A DNA stretch of 64,000 nt from contig CM049313.1 of NCBI GenBank assembly GCA_026874595.1, positions 49,651,659-49,715,658 on the forward strand, in the 5' to 3' direction. Under the pieces are notes generated by a model. The model was not told the DNA's origin. It was given only the letters and a program-made list of their open reading frames with translations, and did no database searches. Source of the stretch: Sipunculus nudus (Eukaryota > Annelida > Sipuncula > Golfingiida > Sipunculidae). A program made the position numbers and the translations under genes. Shown one piece after another: positions 44,790 through 55,351 of this stretch (the first letter of the stretch is position 1; the number at the start of each line of letters is the position of its first letter).

Positions 44790-45363
44790 ATATAAATATA
44801 TAATATATATATACACATACATATATAGAATATAATTGTATTAAACGAATCCAGTAGTGCTTGTTAGCCTAATTCTAAGAGCTGAAGCACAAAATTTATA
44901 AAAAAATTTGTTCAGTTACACATACACACGTGTTTTCATGCTCTCACAATCGTCATATGTGAACTGTTAACCTAAAGTACGAACAACGAACAAGAAACGG
45001 AACTCCCAATGTTCGTTTGGCTCCAACAGAAAAACACTAAATATTCAAGAAACTGGCGGGTCCTCTAGTGCGCATCCCTAAGAAAGCTACCAGGTGTAAG
45101 TTTAATCTTTGCCAGGAAGAAAAGGTCGGAATCACAATGTTCTAAAAGACACAGAGACTCAACAAAAGATCAGAGCTCATTTTCATATGCAGACATAATC
45201 ATAATCCCCACACAACCCCACCTAACCATGGCTGAGTGCTTCGGCACGTTATTACATAATGTCACCAACCATTCCTTAACAGTTTACATGTGACGATTGC
45301 GACAGTATAAACTTACATGTTAATGTGTAACTGAACATTTTCGTTAATACTTCTATATATGTA

Positions 45364-45397
<34 letters not shown>

Positions 45398-45442
45398 CGC
45401 GCGCGAGTCATTCCCGCCTAGGAAGTTAAATTGAGGCCACTG
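44454..45442 (+). mobile_element. hAT-like element with 8-bp target duplication (989 bp)
   Basis: Left tip CAGGGGCATCAATAGAG; right tip TTGAGGCCACTG, whose reverse complement is CAGTGGCCTCAA. The flanking octamers are ATTTTGCA (44446-44453) and CTTTTGCA (45443-45450), identical at 7 of 8 positions. The left 280 bp match 52711-53052; then an (AT)n run (44729-44779) and about 500 bp of unrelated DNA (44860-45360), probably inserted or captured; then a (GT)n(GC)n run and the common right end. No transposase. Confidence 0.65.
45365..45405 (+). repeat. (GT)n(GC)n microsatellite
   Basis: GT dinucleotides changing to GC dinucleotides, a potential Z-DNA tract. Confidence 0.9.
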
Positions 45443-45943
45443 CTTTTGCATAAATGATAGTCATTGTTGGCCTTGTTGACTCTCAGTGACACAATACGGA
45501 CAAGCGGTGAGTCTGAAACAAACAATGAGAACATTGCTTACTTATTGAGATTATTAAGGCTATTTTTAACATAACCTTTGCTTTTCATGTCAGAGCTAGA
45601 AAACTGCCATCAGTAAAGGGTTAACTACGACCTCGATGTTAAGAATAAAGCAAAGTAAAAGAATAAAAGCGTGAAATTCACTTTCATCTGTTTTTTGTCA
45701 ATTACAAGTAGGGATATACCTGGTCTTTTTCCTGAATTTAGAAGAAATACGACCTTTCAGGACTCTCTTACATCTCTAATAGCATACACTAAAACACTGT
45801 TGTTCGGAAGACACTTTTCTTTGACAGATGTCAGCGAGGTCAGCTCTGTCATCATCGATGACGTCATTACTCTCACACTAGCTATTTTCGTAGTTATCTG
45901 AAAATAAAATATAATAACAGGAAGCAAGAAGGTATCCGTACTC

Positions 45944-46014
<71 letters not shown>

Positions 46015-47609
46015 TCCTATTATATTTTCCACTGAGATAGTATATATTTATGTCTGATTAAATTTCTACTTTAAACAATATTTGCACATATTCCTACGTC
46101 ATACTGTTTTATTTAAATGAAATAGGCTTTTTTTTATCTAAAAAATACTGAAATCCCATATTAATGGAGATAATTGCTGCCAGTATTTTATTTTTTTTTC
46201 AACAGGCACGATATATAAGAACCCATGGGCTTTAATCTCATGATTTCTTATAGGTAAAATGCCTCCCAGCTTTAAGTACCTCGAAATAGACTTCCTACCT
46301 GTGGCGGTCGTGCTTTATTTTGGAAGAGTTATCCCTTTGACCTTAGAAACTAGGCGAAATTGAAATAATTTATATTTTAGTCGTGCCTTTTAGATGACGC
46401 GAAATACTATGTATGTGACTATGGTATTTCTTTTAATTCTGGGATACAACTTGTACTTAATAAATCTTTATATTTTTAAAATCAATGAGAACTGTTCCAC
46501 GGTTTAATTTATGCAACCGTTTATAAAATTTAAGTTTATGTGTATATATGTTATATGTCATGTGATTTGTAATTTCATGTAATGCCCATTTGAAGATTCA
46601 GACTTAAATTAAAAATATCTGTTTTATAAAAACGAAATATCAAATAGTATTCGAAGACTTGCAAATAATTGAAAGGCTTTTTTTTATCAAGATATCATTC
46701 TTGACATATGTAAAAGGTCCACACCTAACTATCATGATTTTTAAATTCGCTTTTTGTAATGAATGATAAACGCGATCATACATAAATACCGGGCAAATGT
46801 CTAAACATTTTACAAGAGTGACAGCCGTTTTCTATTTAAAATGATGCGGGGATGGGTCTATTGTTCGTAAAAGGTATCGACTTTCCCTTGACATGGTTGC
46901 TTCAGGCATTTGTCATGCAAGTTCTTTAGTTGGAGCCAAGAAGCTGATACGACTGACTCGGCCGTGACACTCCCTGTTTGTGAGTGCGTGCCGATTAGCT
47001 CATGTTGTCTGGGTGATTAATGAGCAAACAAAAACCGCATAATCTCCATATTCTCCTGGCAGGAAACGCAGGTTGACTTTCTTAAATGGTTCATTGTCGG
47101 TCGATCTTTTCTTCCTTGAGCTTTCGTCTTGCTCTGATAAGCTTTCCTTTTTTTTTAAACCTACACTATTTGTACCCTGAATGTTCTATGGTATTGTTCA
47201 CGTTTTACGCACATTTCTATACGAAACTTAGGTTACTCATGAACGACGAAATCAATAAAAATAAATGTTTTTAATCCAAATACATTTTCCATAAAATTAC
47301 ACCCACATCGATTGCATTGACAGTCGGTCCAATAATATATACCTGAATAGACAATATTGATTAATATATAAATATTGATGTTGGTCACAAGGGACTATGG
47401 TCACGCATCTCCTCCTTTGCCACGTCTTGGGTATTATATATACACGCGTTTGGTCTTGAATAGTCGGGAATAATGCTTGGGGGGGGGGGGGATCATTCTG
47501 TATATTTTCACACAAATCCTGAGATATTTCACTTTGCTGTTTTAAAGGGCGATTGCATTGCCCTCTTTCTAACTACATTAGGCCATTCTAGATAGGTTTG
47601 GTGTGTTAC
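45443..47609. other. Unassigned, includes a 65-bp (AT)n
   Basis: A 76-codon plus frame (45671-45901) has mixed coding-like composition and is followed by AATAAAAT, but no clear acceptor. (AT)n at 45947-46011. The remainder is AT-rich with no recognised repeat; a poly-G run lies at 47480-47490. Confidence 0.3.
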
Positions 47610-47877
47610 CACTATGGTGAAAGAACTACATCCAAAACTCAATTACCATCGTTATTATTTGTGGCTGCATTTTATGTATAAACAAGGTTTTGACCTCTTT
47701 CTAATGACTAAATAACTAAAGCGATATACTTTCACAACGTGCATCTCTTTTACACTATATATGGCCCGACTGCAGTGACGGAAAAATAGCCCAATTGAAC
47801 AATACGTTTAACATGTCAGAGAGTAATACAAATCATTGGTCATCCCGGCCAAAATGTATAATTGAAATTTGTGTCCA
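47610..47877 (+). repeat. Local duplicate pair, copy 1
   Basis: The blocks TGTGGCTGCATTTTATGTAT, TTTTGACCTCTTTC, AATGACTAAATAACTAAA, CGATATACT, TACACTAT, ACTGCAGTGACGG and AAAATAGCCCAAT recur at 48395-48600 with about 20 percent divergence (offset about 775). Confidence 0.75.
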
Positions 47878-47880
47878 TAA

Positions 47881-48215
47881 GGCCAAAAAAATTAAAGGTT
47901 TGGTTCTCAGGCACCGCCCGCATCAATTTTAAACCCCCGCATCAAACATTTTTATTTTGACTTTCAATAAAAACTTTCCAATTTTGAGCTGCTACCGCTG
48001 CGACATTTCTTTCAAGAAGATAAAACCATACAATTTCCTTTGTTTTGTAGTGCTTTCACTTATTTAGCAAAATAAAACTGTTATTTTCATGCTTTTCCCT
48101 TATCATTTGGCATTTTTATCGAAACATACCAAAACAAATTTAAAATAAAAAAAGCGCCCGCCCGCATTGATTTCTAAAATGTGCCTGAGAACCATACCTT
48201 TATTTTATTTTGGCC
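47881..48215 (-). mobile_element. PIF/Harbinger-like MITE, copy D (both ends intact)
   Basis: Opposite orientation to copies A-C. Starts GGCCAAAAAAATTAAAGG, then TTTGGTTCTCAGGCAC; ends GTGCCTGAGAACC, ATACC..TTTTGGCC. TAA lies on both sides (47878-47880 and 48216-48218), a TWA target duplication. 335 bp; the longest copy, keeping the GATAAAACCATACAATTTCC block present in copy C. Confidence 0.75.
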
Positions 48216-48218
48216 TAA

Positions 48219-48345
48219 TTACCATTTATTTTTTTCCAGGCTGAGTAAAATCTCAACCAAAGAATTTTAAACTGTTAACCAAGGGTATTTTGGACTACAA
48301 ATTTTGTAGGACTACAAAACCGATTAATAAGAAAAAAATATATAT
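48219..48345 (+). repeat. Dispersed repeat, copy 1
   Basis: ACCATTTATTTTT, CCAGGCT, ATCTCAACCAA, TTTGTAGGACTAC and TTAATAAGAAAAAAATA recur in order at 49798-49945. Confidence 0.65.
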
Positions 48346-48394
48346 AATAATTCAAGATATATGTATTTTGGTACACCGTTTAACCACTAGGCTG

Positions 48395-48600
48395 AGAGAA
48401 CTATATATAATGCACCAATTCTATAGTTATAAATATGTGGCTGCATTTTATTTATAAACAATGTTTTGACCTCTTTCGAATGACTAAATAACTAAATCCG
48501 ATATACTCTTACAACGTGTTTCTCTTTTTTACACTATTTAGCCTGACTACAGTGAGGCAAAAATAGCCCAATCGGTCATACATTAAAACAAACCATAGAC
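48395..48600 (+). repeat. Local duplicate pair, copy 2
   Basis: Partner of 47610-47877. The MITE copy D lies between the two. Confidence 0.75.
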
Positions 48601-48699
48601 AAACCAGGCCAGTTTCTGGTTGAGATTCTGGTTAAACTGAACCATGTTTTTTTTTATTTAACATCTGGCATTTTGCTTTAGCCAACCCTATGGAGCCGA

Positions 48700-49050
48700 A
48701 CTATTGGATGATTTTTCTCTTTCTCAGGGCTTCATGCCTATGACGAAATACGCAATCGCTCGATAGAGTCTTTATGATCGAGTTCAGCTCTCTGGCTTGG
48801 ATAGTCACTACTTCAGGGGCCGGTACCGGTGCGTGGCCCGCTCGGGCCCTATAGTGGGTGTGGGTGCTGTGGCTATCTTCGGTCACTGGTGCGGGTAAAA
48901 CGGTCCTGGCCAATTCGCGACTCTTCAACTTGGTGGCATCAGGTTTATTGGATCATTTAAAATTACGCTTAAGAAGCGTGCAGGGCTGTATTCTTAAATA
49001 CAGCAAGCTGTAGCTGCTCGATAGAGCAACACATCTTCAGTCAGTCAGAC
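48700..49050 (+). repeat. GC-rich dispersed repeat with three hairpins, copy 2
   Basis: Homologous to 21725-22120. Its 3' part holds three consecutive perfect hairpins: ACGCTT-AAG-AAGCGT (48965-48979), GCTGTATT-CTTA-AATACAGC (48985-49004) and TGCTC-GATA-GAGCA (49015-49028), followed by ACATCTTCAGT. The equivalent positions in the other copy also pair although their bases differ. The 75-codon minus frame is not conserved. Confidence 0.6.
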
Positions 49051-50520
49051 TCAAGGCTCCGCAACCCCGTGTAATGAAATCCCAATGAGTTTGGTCCATG
49101 TCGACCCAAATGTGGAAAATCTCAAAATCGCTCAAATCTGACTAACAAGCACGGGTATTATGTTATATGAATAATGGATGGTTATTTGTAACTGCGCAGA
49201 CAGACAAAACAAAATATATGTTTTTACTAAAACATATATGATGGATGGTAAGTGAATAGACATATTAGACAGAGCAGATTTCAGTATCTGCACGTTCTGG
49301 ACCCGAAGTAATGGGGACAAAACACAGTGCGTCCTAGGGGGACATTCTCCATTCTATTAACTTTAGGTATTCGACATAATTTGGTGAAAGGGTTATCGCA
49401 GCGCCATCGATCAGAAACAACCCTGAGTGTATCTAGGAGGTAAACTTTGTGCATGGTCTACGTGTCCCCCGTCGTGTAGGTATGGACCTGTCGCAGCACA
49501 AGAACGGGTGATTTGCTTGTATAATATAATGCTGAATCAGATAGAATGGAATCATGAGCAATAAGGGTAAGACTGTGCATATTCAAGTAGTACCAGAACT
49601 CGCTTCGTTTATGTAACTGCAATCTACAAAACTGTTTCTGCAGACTTGATTAGCCAATTTTTTTGCGAACCATATCTTGTTAACTTAATGTGAAAAGGTG
49701 TACGTGCAGATGATGTTTCTTGCCTTCCGTCAAGAAACGTGTGGCGCCGGTCGAAGTAGACATGTAAATGTGTTTCCGTCAAAGTTTGTGGAATTTATTA
49801 CCATTTATTTTTGCCAGGCTTATCATGATCTCGACCAAGGATGTTTTTACTCTTAACCGTTTTTTATTTTAGTCAGTTGGTCCTTTAGCTTTTCAGTTTG
49901 TAGGACTACTCTAATTGCGAACCCGTTAATAAGAAAAAAATAAAGAAAAAAGTGCTGACCAAGTATGACTCTGTTTGTAGGTGTATTTTGTCAACATAAC
50001 TCACGAAATCATGAACGGAAACTCATTTAATTTTCAGAACATTTCGGGAATAAGCCATTGGCTATCTAAAGATCCGAATAGATGTTGGTGTGGATCCAGC
50101 ACATGAACCGTATTCAGGAACATCAAGGAATATTCACAAATGAAGTCACTCGTGTACGAAAGAACGCTGTAATACTGACCGAATAAGTTAATGCAAACAC
50201 TATTTGGGGCGCATCACACAATATGGAACTGCCACATGGCGGAGGTTTGCATTTCCTAGAATGCACATGCCTAGTTATATTTTTGTTAACACACTGAATG
50301 ATACCATAACTGATACCATGTTGAACTTTTTTTTATATTTGAAAGATGTTGTAGATTATAATCATATTGGTTATATTGACAGATCAGTCGATTCGGAATT
50401 GATATTCAAATTTGGGATTGCCATTCTCAGTATACATTATCAAATCATCGCTGTTTTTTGTGCACACCCAGGTATATTGATTTATATGTATCGATGCAAT
50501 ATGGCCAATACGATATACAG
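49051..50520. other. Unassigned; includes a 140-codon frame
   Basis: The plus frame 50204-50626 is the longest outside repeats. It starts at a non-ATG codon and its last third runs into the 27-bp minisatellite. A CACCCAG|GTATAT donor-like site lies at about 50470. No family recognised. 49798-49945 is the second copy of the 48219 repeat. Confidence 0.3.
49798..49945 (+). repeat. Dispersed repeat, copy 2
   Basis: Partner of 48219-48345, with an extra TTTTATTTTAGTCAGTTGG segment. Confidence 0.65.
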
Positions 50521-50795
50521 GAACAGATATGATCATAACTTTGACAAGAATGTGATTTTAAGTTTGAGAAAAACCGATATGATTTTAATTTCGACAAGAA
50601 CCGATATAATTCCATGTATAACTTAGACAAGAGCAGATATGATTATAACTTTGGAAAGAACCGATATGATTTTAACTTTCACTAGAACCGATCTTATTAT
50701 AATTTTGACAAGAATCGATATGATTTTAACTTTGTCAACAACCGATGTTATTATAACTTTGACAGGAACCGATGTGATTTAACAAGAATCGATAC
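50521..50795 (+). repeat. Minisatellite, 27-bp unit
   Basis: About ten units of consensus GAACCGATATGATTTTAACT plus TTGACAA. Spacing of 27 bp is exact in the middle of the array; outer units have deletions. Confidence 0.85.
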
Positions 50796-51941
50796 AATTA
50801 TGGATGGTTATTATCGATATTAAAATGAAATGCAATCTCCCCAGGCCAGCCTAGCTGACAGGTGGTACTTGCAAGCTATCAGATTAAAAGTATTATGTAT
50901 GAAACGGAATATGTTCCAATTGCGTTATTATGTGTTCTCATGGCAGTTCGAGTGACGGTGAAGCTTACACACTGCGCAGAAGCGGACTCACGAGAGAGGG
51001 AATATGCTGGTTAGGGTTTGTGGGCTTCACAATTAACAGTCCACAATGCACCGGCGCTTCTACATACACAGATGGCGCAAGTATGAATGTGACGAAGAGG
51101 TTATAATGTAGTCCGTTAAGTAGGTTGAGCAAGAATTGTTTAAAGGCAAGTTACATAAACGTGGGTGTTTTGTGGTAAGGACTTCACCACGGAATAAGTG
51201 ATATTTTGTAAATATGCAGATGTGAATAAACAGAATGTGTTTCTTTGTAATGTCATAAACTTTGATTTTAAAGTTTGACAGTTCAGACAAGTAGTTACAG
51301 TCTTCCTAATGTGCTCAACAGGAAGAGGATCGTTTTGAGTAGAAACGAAATCTGATGGAAGGATGGGGAAACTTAAAACCCTCCATTTGGACAATGTTAT
51401 TACTTACATGTTATTTTATCCTATCCGCACCTTCGCCGCCGCCAAGATTTTTCTCTTAGATGGACAAGGCACTCCAAACGTCTACTTATATATAGAAAAA
51501 AATATTCAAGATTCGCGACTACCTTGAAATCCATCAGAATTTGAATGATACCCATCAAGGGATTCTAAGAGTCTGTGGTTATTTACTAAAAATTGAATCG
51601 CGTGTCACTAAAAGCAGTAATTTACTTAGGATTTTTTTCACATAGTCATAGGGGAAAATGTTAAAGCAAATTTCGTATATACCTTAAATACCTGGATTTG
51701 CTTTCGGTCTGAGGACGAGGGTCCACTATACTAGGTTTGATAAAACAGCAGAATGCTGTTTTTTTTTTTGGGGGGGGGGGATATACCAAGTAAATACTTG
51801 TGCAATTATTTACAAGCCTATTACAAAAAATGGTAACCGTGAACAGGATATGGGGAGGGGTTCTCGACTAAATAAAAATCCTCTCTGGATCAACACCTGG
51901 GGGGTTCACAATTCGCTATTCGATTTTCGAATTTAAAATTC
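50796..51941. other. No recognised feature
   Basis: Overlapping minus frames at 51060-51394 carry no motif. G-run at 51771-51780. Confidence 0.35.
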
Positions 51942-52175
51942 CTACGAAACCAGCAACCCTAGTACACGCGAACTCTGGTTTTTGAAAAGGTTGTTGCGAG
52001 CTATGACAAAGGCAGGCATAATGCATGCTGTGGTAGGCGTTTTTTGTGATACTGTATAGCCGTGACAAACATTACTCAACAGGCCCTCCTTACAGCCATT
52101 AATTTTGCCGTAATGTCTGAGGGCCGAAATGGCGCTATTGATACTGGTAATTTTGTTTGATGGACTTCCTCTCAT
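51942..52175 (-). pseudogene. Tyrosine-recombinase-like N-terminal fragment
   Basis: A 77-codon minus frame begins RGSPSNKITSINSAISALRH, YGKINGC and continues to KTPTT. The pattern S-x-S-T-I-N-S-A-I-S-A-(L/I)-R-x-x-(H/Y)-x-x-x-G with a later K-x-P-(I/T)-T resembles the SAM-like core-binding domain of eukaryotic tyrosine recombinases (Crypton/DIRS types). The catalytic R..H..Y part is absent; after KTPTT the similarity ends. Probably a relic. Confidence 0.35.
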
Positions 52176-52702
52176 TAGGAAACCACGCTGCTAAAACTCA
52201 AATTAAAAATAAAAAAAAAAAACACTCGATATAGATTGGGTGGTAACTTGTACTGTTTGGGTTATGGTTAAAGCAAGAAATAGTCCGGTGCATTGCATCT
52301 TTCTTATATTCCTTTATACCTGTAACCCTCAAGCGTTAAACTTGAATGCCGCCACTTTGCAGAATTTGTGGAATATCAGTTTATATTCTCATGAACCTTG
52401 TCACATGTCTCATGCCCGTTGCAGATACAAGCTATGCCAAGCTGCATAATACTGAAGGGAGCGTAAAATGTTAGAAAAAAGTGATGCTGAACCGAAGAAA
52501 AGAGAAATTAAGACAGAAACAATGTGCAAATACGTGAAATAAGAAAATATTTAAATTTTTAATTCTTTAACATATTCTGTAAAATGCCTTTTACTTGTGT
52601 ACATAATTTAGGCAATTCTCCATTTAAAACGTTCCTGATAATGTAAAGAAATGGTAATTGAAAATCGATATACCGGTTGTCGTGGTCTTGGCGTGTGTAA
52701 CA
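52176..52702. other. No recognised feature
   Basis: AT-rich DNA before the hAT-like MITE; no supported frame. Confidence 0.35.
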
Positions 52703-52710
52703 TCAGAACC

Positions 52711-53052
52711 AAGGGGCGTCAATATAGAGGGGGGGGAGGGGGTTCAATGTGATCAATGTGATCAATCCCCACTATTCAGAGAAAAATACTTTTATATTGC
52801 AAACGAAATATGTAAATTAATACATGTATACATACTTTGGTTCCATTTATGAGTTTACTATGAAATATTATATCTATTAAATCCTCACTTATACTTGAAA
52901 CATAATACCTTATTTCCTAAACACTTATTGAAAGGTGATAAAGTATATATACATGTATTTAAAATGGGTCATACAGACACTCATAAATATGCGTGTATGA
53001 TTGTGTGTTCGCGAGTCATCCCCCCACCCTGGACGATATATTGACGCCACTG
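52711..53052 (+). mobile_element. hAT-like MITE, full copy (342 bp)
   Basis: Tips AAGGGGCGTCAATATA (left, C to A at the first base) and TATATTGACGCCACTG (right; inverse CAGTGGCGTCAATATA). The flanking octamers TCAGAACC (52703-52710) and ACAGAACC (53053-53060) match at 7 of 8 positions. The best-defined copy of the family also seen at 21387, 43326 and 44454. No transposase. Confidence 0.75.
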
Positions 53053-53429
53053 ACAGAACCGGGAAATTGGAAGGTGTGGGGATGTGGGTTAGAACTGACT
53101 GGCTTTCACCAGGAGTGTTTTGTTAACAGGACAGATAACATGAGCTCTACCTCCAAGTGTAGGACTGGCCCTAGCCCGAACATGCAGTCTCCTTTCATTA
53201 GAATGGAGTCCGAATGCCTGTAGGGGAGAGTTTCCCCCTTTGATTTGACTTAACTCCAAACGAGAATCTACTCCAAATTAACAGGGGGGTATGCAAATTG
53301 CCTAAAACACAAGAAAAGCGGAGTTTCACCTCATAGATCCCATGACGTCGTCCCAAAATAGGCCCTCCTAAACCTTCCCATCATTCCATGCCAGGCTGTA
53401 AATAAGAGCCATTGGTGGTAACAGTTATG

Positions 53430-53920
53430 GGGGCTGTCCCACTAGGCGACCCTACAGGTGACTATACAGGCGTCCAGGCTGTCGCATCATGGTGGCCGAA
53501 AAAAAAGGCGACAGGACCTCCGCTACGTCAATAGTCTACGGCAAGCTACAAAAGGTTGACAAATGCTTGACGACAAGCTGTAGAAAACCGACGACACATT
53601 CGCCGCGACAAAGGACAATCACCTACGATAAGCTACGACCACATCTACGACAAAGTACGACCACACTGGCGACAACCTACGACACCAGAATTCATGCTAC
53701 GTCCACTCGTGACAAGCTTCGACGAGTCTTTACCCTGTGCTATGTGAGGAGCCGGAGAAAAGGATGGGCCCTTTATCAAGTAACAACAGCCTGCGACAGC
53801 ACCTACAGCAATCAACTGGTGACAGCCTACGACGGGACCTGTGACAACCAATGTTACCTGGCGACAGCCTACGACAGCACCTACGCCAGAAGGAGACAGG
53901 CTACGCTCAATGGCCTTTAA
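53430..53920. mobile_element. TACGAC-rich element arm
   Basis: Starts near GGGGCTGTCCCACTAGGCGA and holds about twenty CTACGAC / GCGACA motifs, mostly in one orientation. The motif spacing leaves frames open on both strands (143 codons plus, 124 minus), which is why they are not called genes. No opposite end identified. Confidence 0.4.
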
Positions 53921-54075
53921 TATGTAGCGTTTGATGCATGTCCTTACGCTAATACCGAATATCGAAATCTGACCCGCTTTGGTCAGATCTGACCAAACTT
54001 TACAGGGTAAACTCTCCACCTTGGGGGCCTATACGCACAAAAAGGGAAAACATAATTTTTTTTGTTGCGTTACAG

Positions 54076-54280
54076 TTCTGTAGCTATAGGATCACAGGAT
54101 CAGCGTTATATCCATAAACCAGAGCAAGATGCGTTTCATTGCCGTGACATGGTTTTCTTGCCAGGGTTTTCTTTCGTGAGGAGAATTCCCGATCAAAGAG
54201 TAAGAAAAACCCTTGTCCGGCCACATATGATTTCACAGCTGTTGTGTCCCCCTCTTCCACGTGAAGACAGAGCGAGATAA
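54076..54280 (+). CDS. Terminal exon candidate
   Basis: Acceptor TTTTTTTTGTTGCGTTACAG|T with a good pyrimidine tract, then 67 codons (SVAIGSQDQRYIHKPEQDAF, HCRDMVFLPGFSFVRR, LVRPHMISQLL, PLPREDRAR) to a TAA at 54280. G+C is about 48 percent against AT-rich flanks. A possible internal donor (AAAGA|GTAAGA) lies at about 54200. No family recognised, no partner exon found. Confidence 0.3.
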
Positions 54281-55351
54281 TCTTATCGGCAATCACAGTC
54301 CACTTCTACCTGATCCGCTTGAACATCTCTTATGGGTGATGGTTCATTGTACATCTATACGCCGATGGCCTTGTTTGCCGCATCATACGGTCTTACGTGG
54401 AGGCATTCCGCAAGGTGTGCCTGTAGAGACAGCGGGATAAAAACCAGTGTTTCAAGCCAGCGGCGCGAGCTGCAAGCGAGAGGTGACAACGAAATAAGAC
54501 GCCACGATGCATTTAGACTATAATATTTGTTAGCCCTAATGCTATCAATGTAATCATGCTAAAATACTTGATTGCCACGTACTTCGCATTATCGATATAA
54601 ATTACTGTGATATTTTAGTCATTTTTTATCAGTTTAAATATTTAAATACATTCCAAATATAAAGGTATGTTTAATAATAATAATTCTCATGTTTTATAAT
54701 TCTTAAAGTTTAAATTTATGAATGTATAATATTTCATTTTATAAGTGTTTTAATGGTTATAAGTACAGGGCTCCAAAGTAGATCAGCTTATTTCTAATTG
54801 CTAGTTAATCTCATTCCCTGGTATAATGTACAAAATTAATTTATAAATACTCTGCTTAAATAATTAATATTTTTTGTTGCCCCTATTATGACGTTAAGTA
54901 TGCTTTTATCGTAGCCATGTTTAAAATCAATAGGTTTTCATGAAATGTTGGTTTTAAATGTTGGTCTGTCATTTTGTATTAGTTTTACAGTCTAAGTATG
55001 TTAATTTACATTTACATTGTAACTTGTATTTTTATTTTATTTGTATTGTCATTATTATTAATGTTTTGTATCTTATATCTGGATCAGGGCCGTGTTTACA
55101 ACTGAAGTGCTCTTCTGGTGCAGGCTACCCTGCAGAAAAACTGTAATAACTAAATGAATTACTGCAGATAGGCTAGAATAAATCATCGAAGATCCGCGAA
55201 CTCATTGCTGAGAGTACGAGAGTCTGTCACTTTCTTTAAACTGACAGCACATCAGTCACAGGACGGTAACAAGTTGGAGTGCAATTTGGCCTATTAGTTA
55301 GTAAAAGAACCTTTTACCTGGGGACTATGGGTGAATGGATATGTTAATTAA
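54281..55351. other. No recognised feature
   Basis: G+C-rich up to 54520 with an unsupported 63-codon frame, then AT-rich. Confidence 0.35.

Noticed and set aside
45671-45901. 76-codon plus frame followed by AATAAA
   Set aside because: Composition is plausible, but there is no clear acceptor or start; not strong enough to list as a gene.
53489-54019. Open frames of 143 codons (plus) and 124 codons (minus)
   Set aside because: Both run through a dense TACGAC/GCGACA motif array that lacks stops in several frames. Repeat artefact of a transposon arm.
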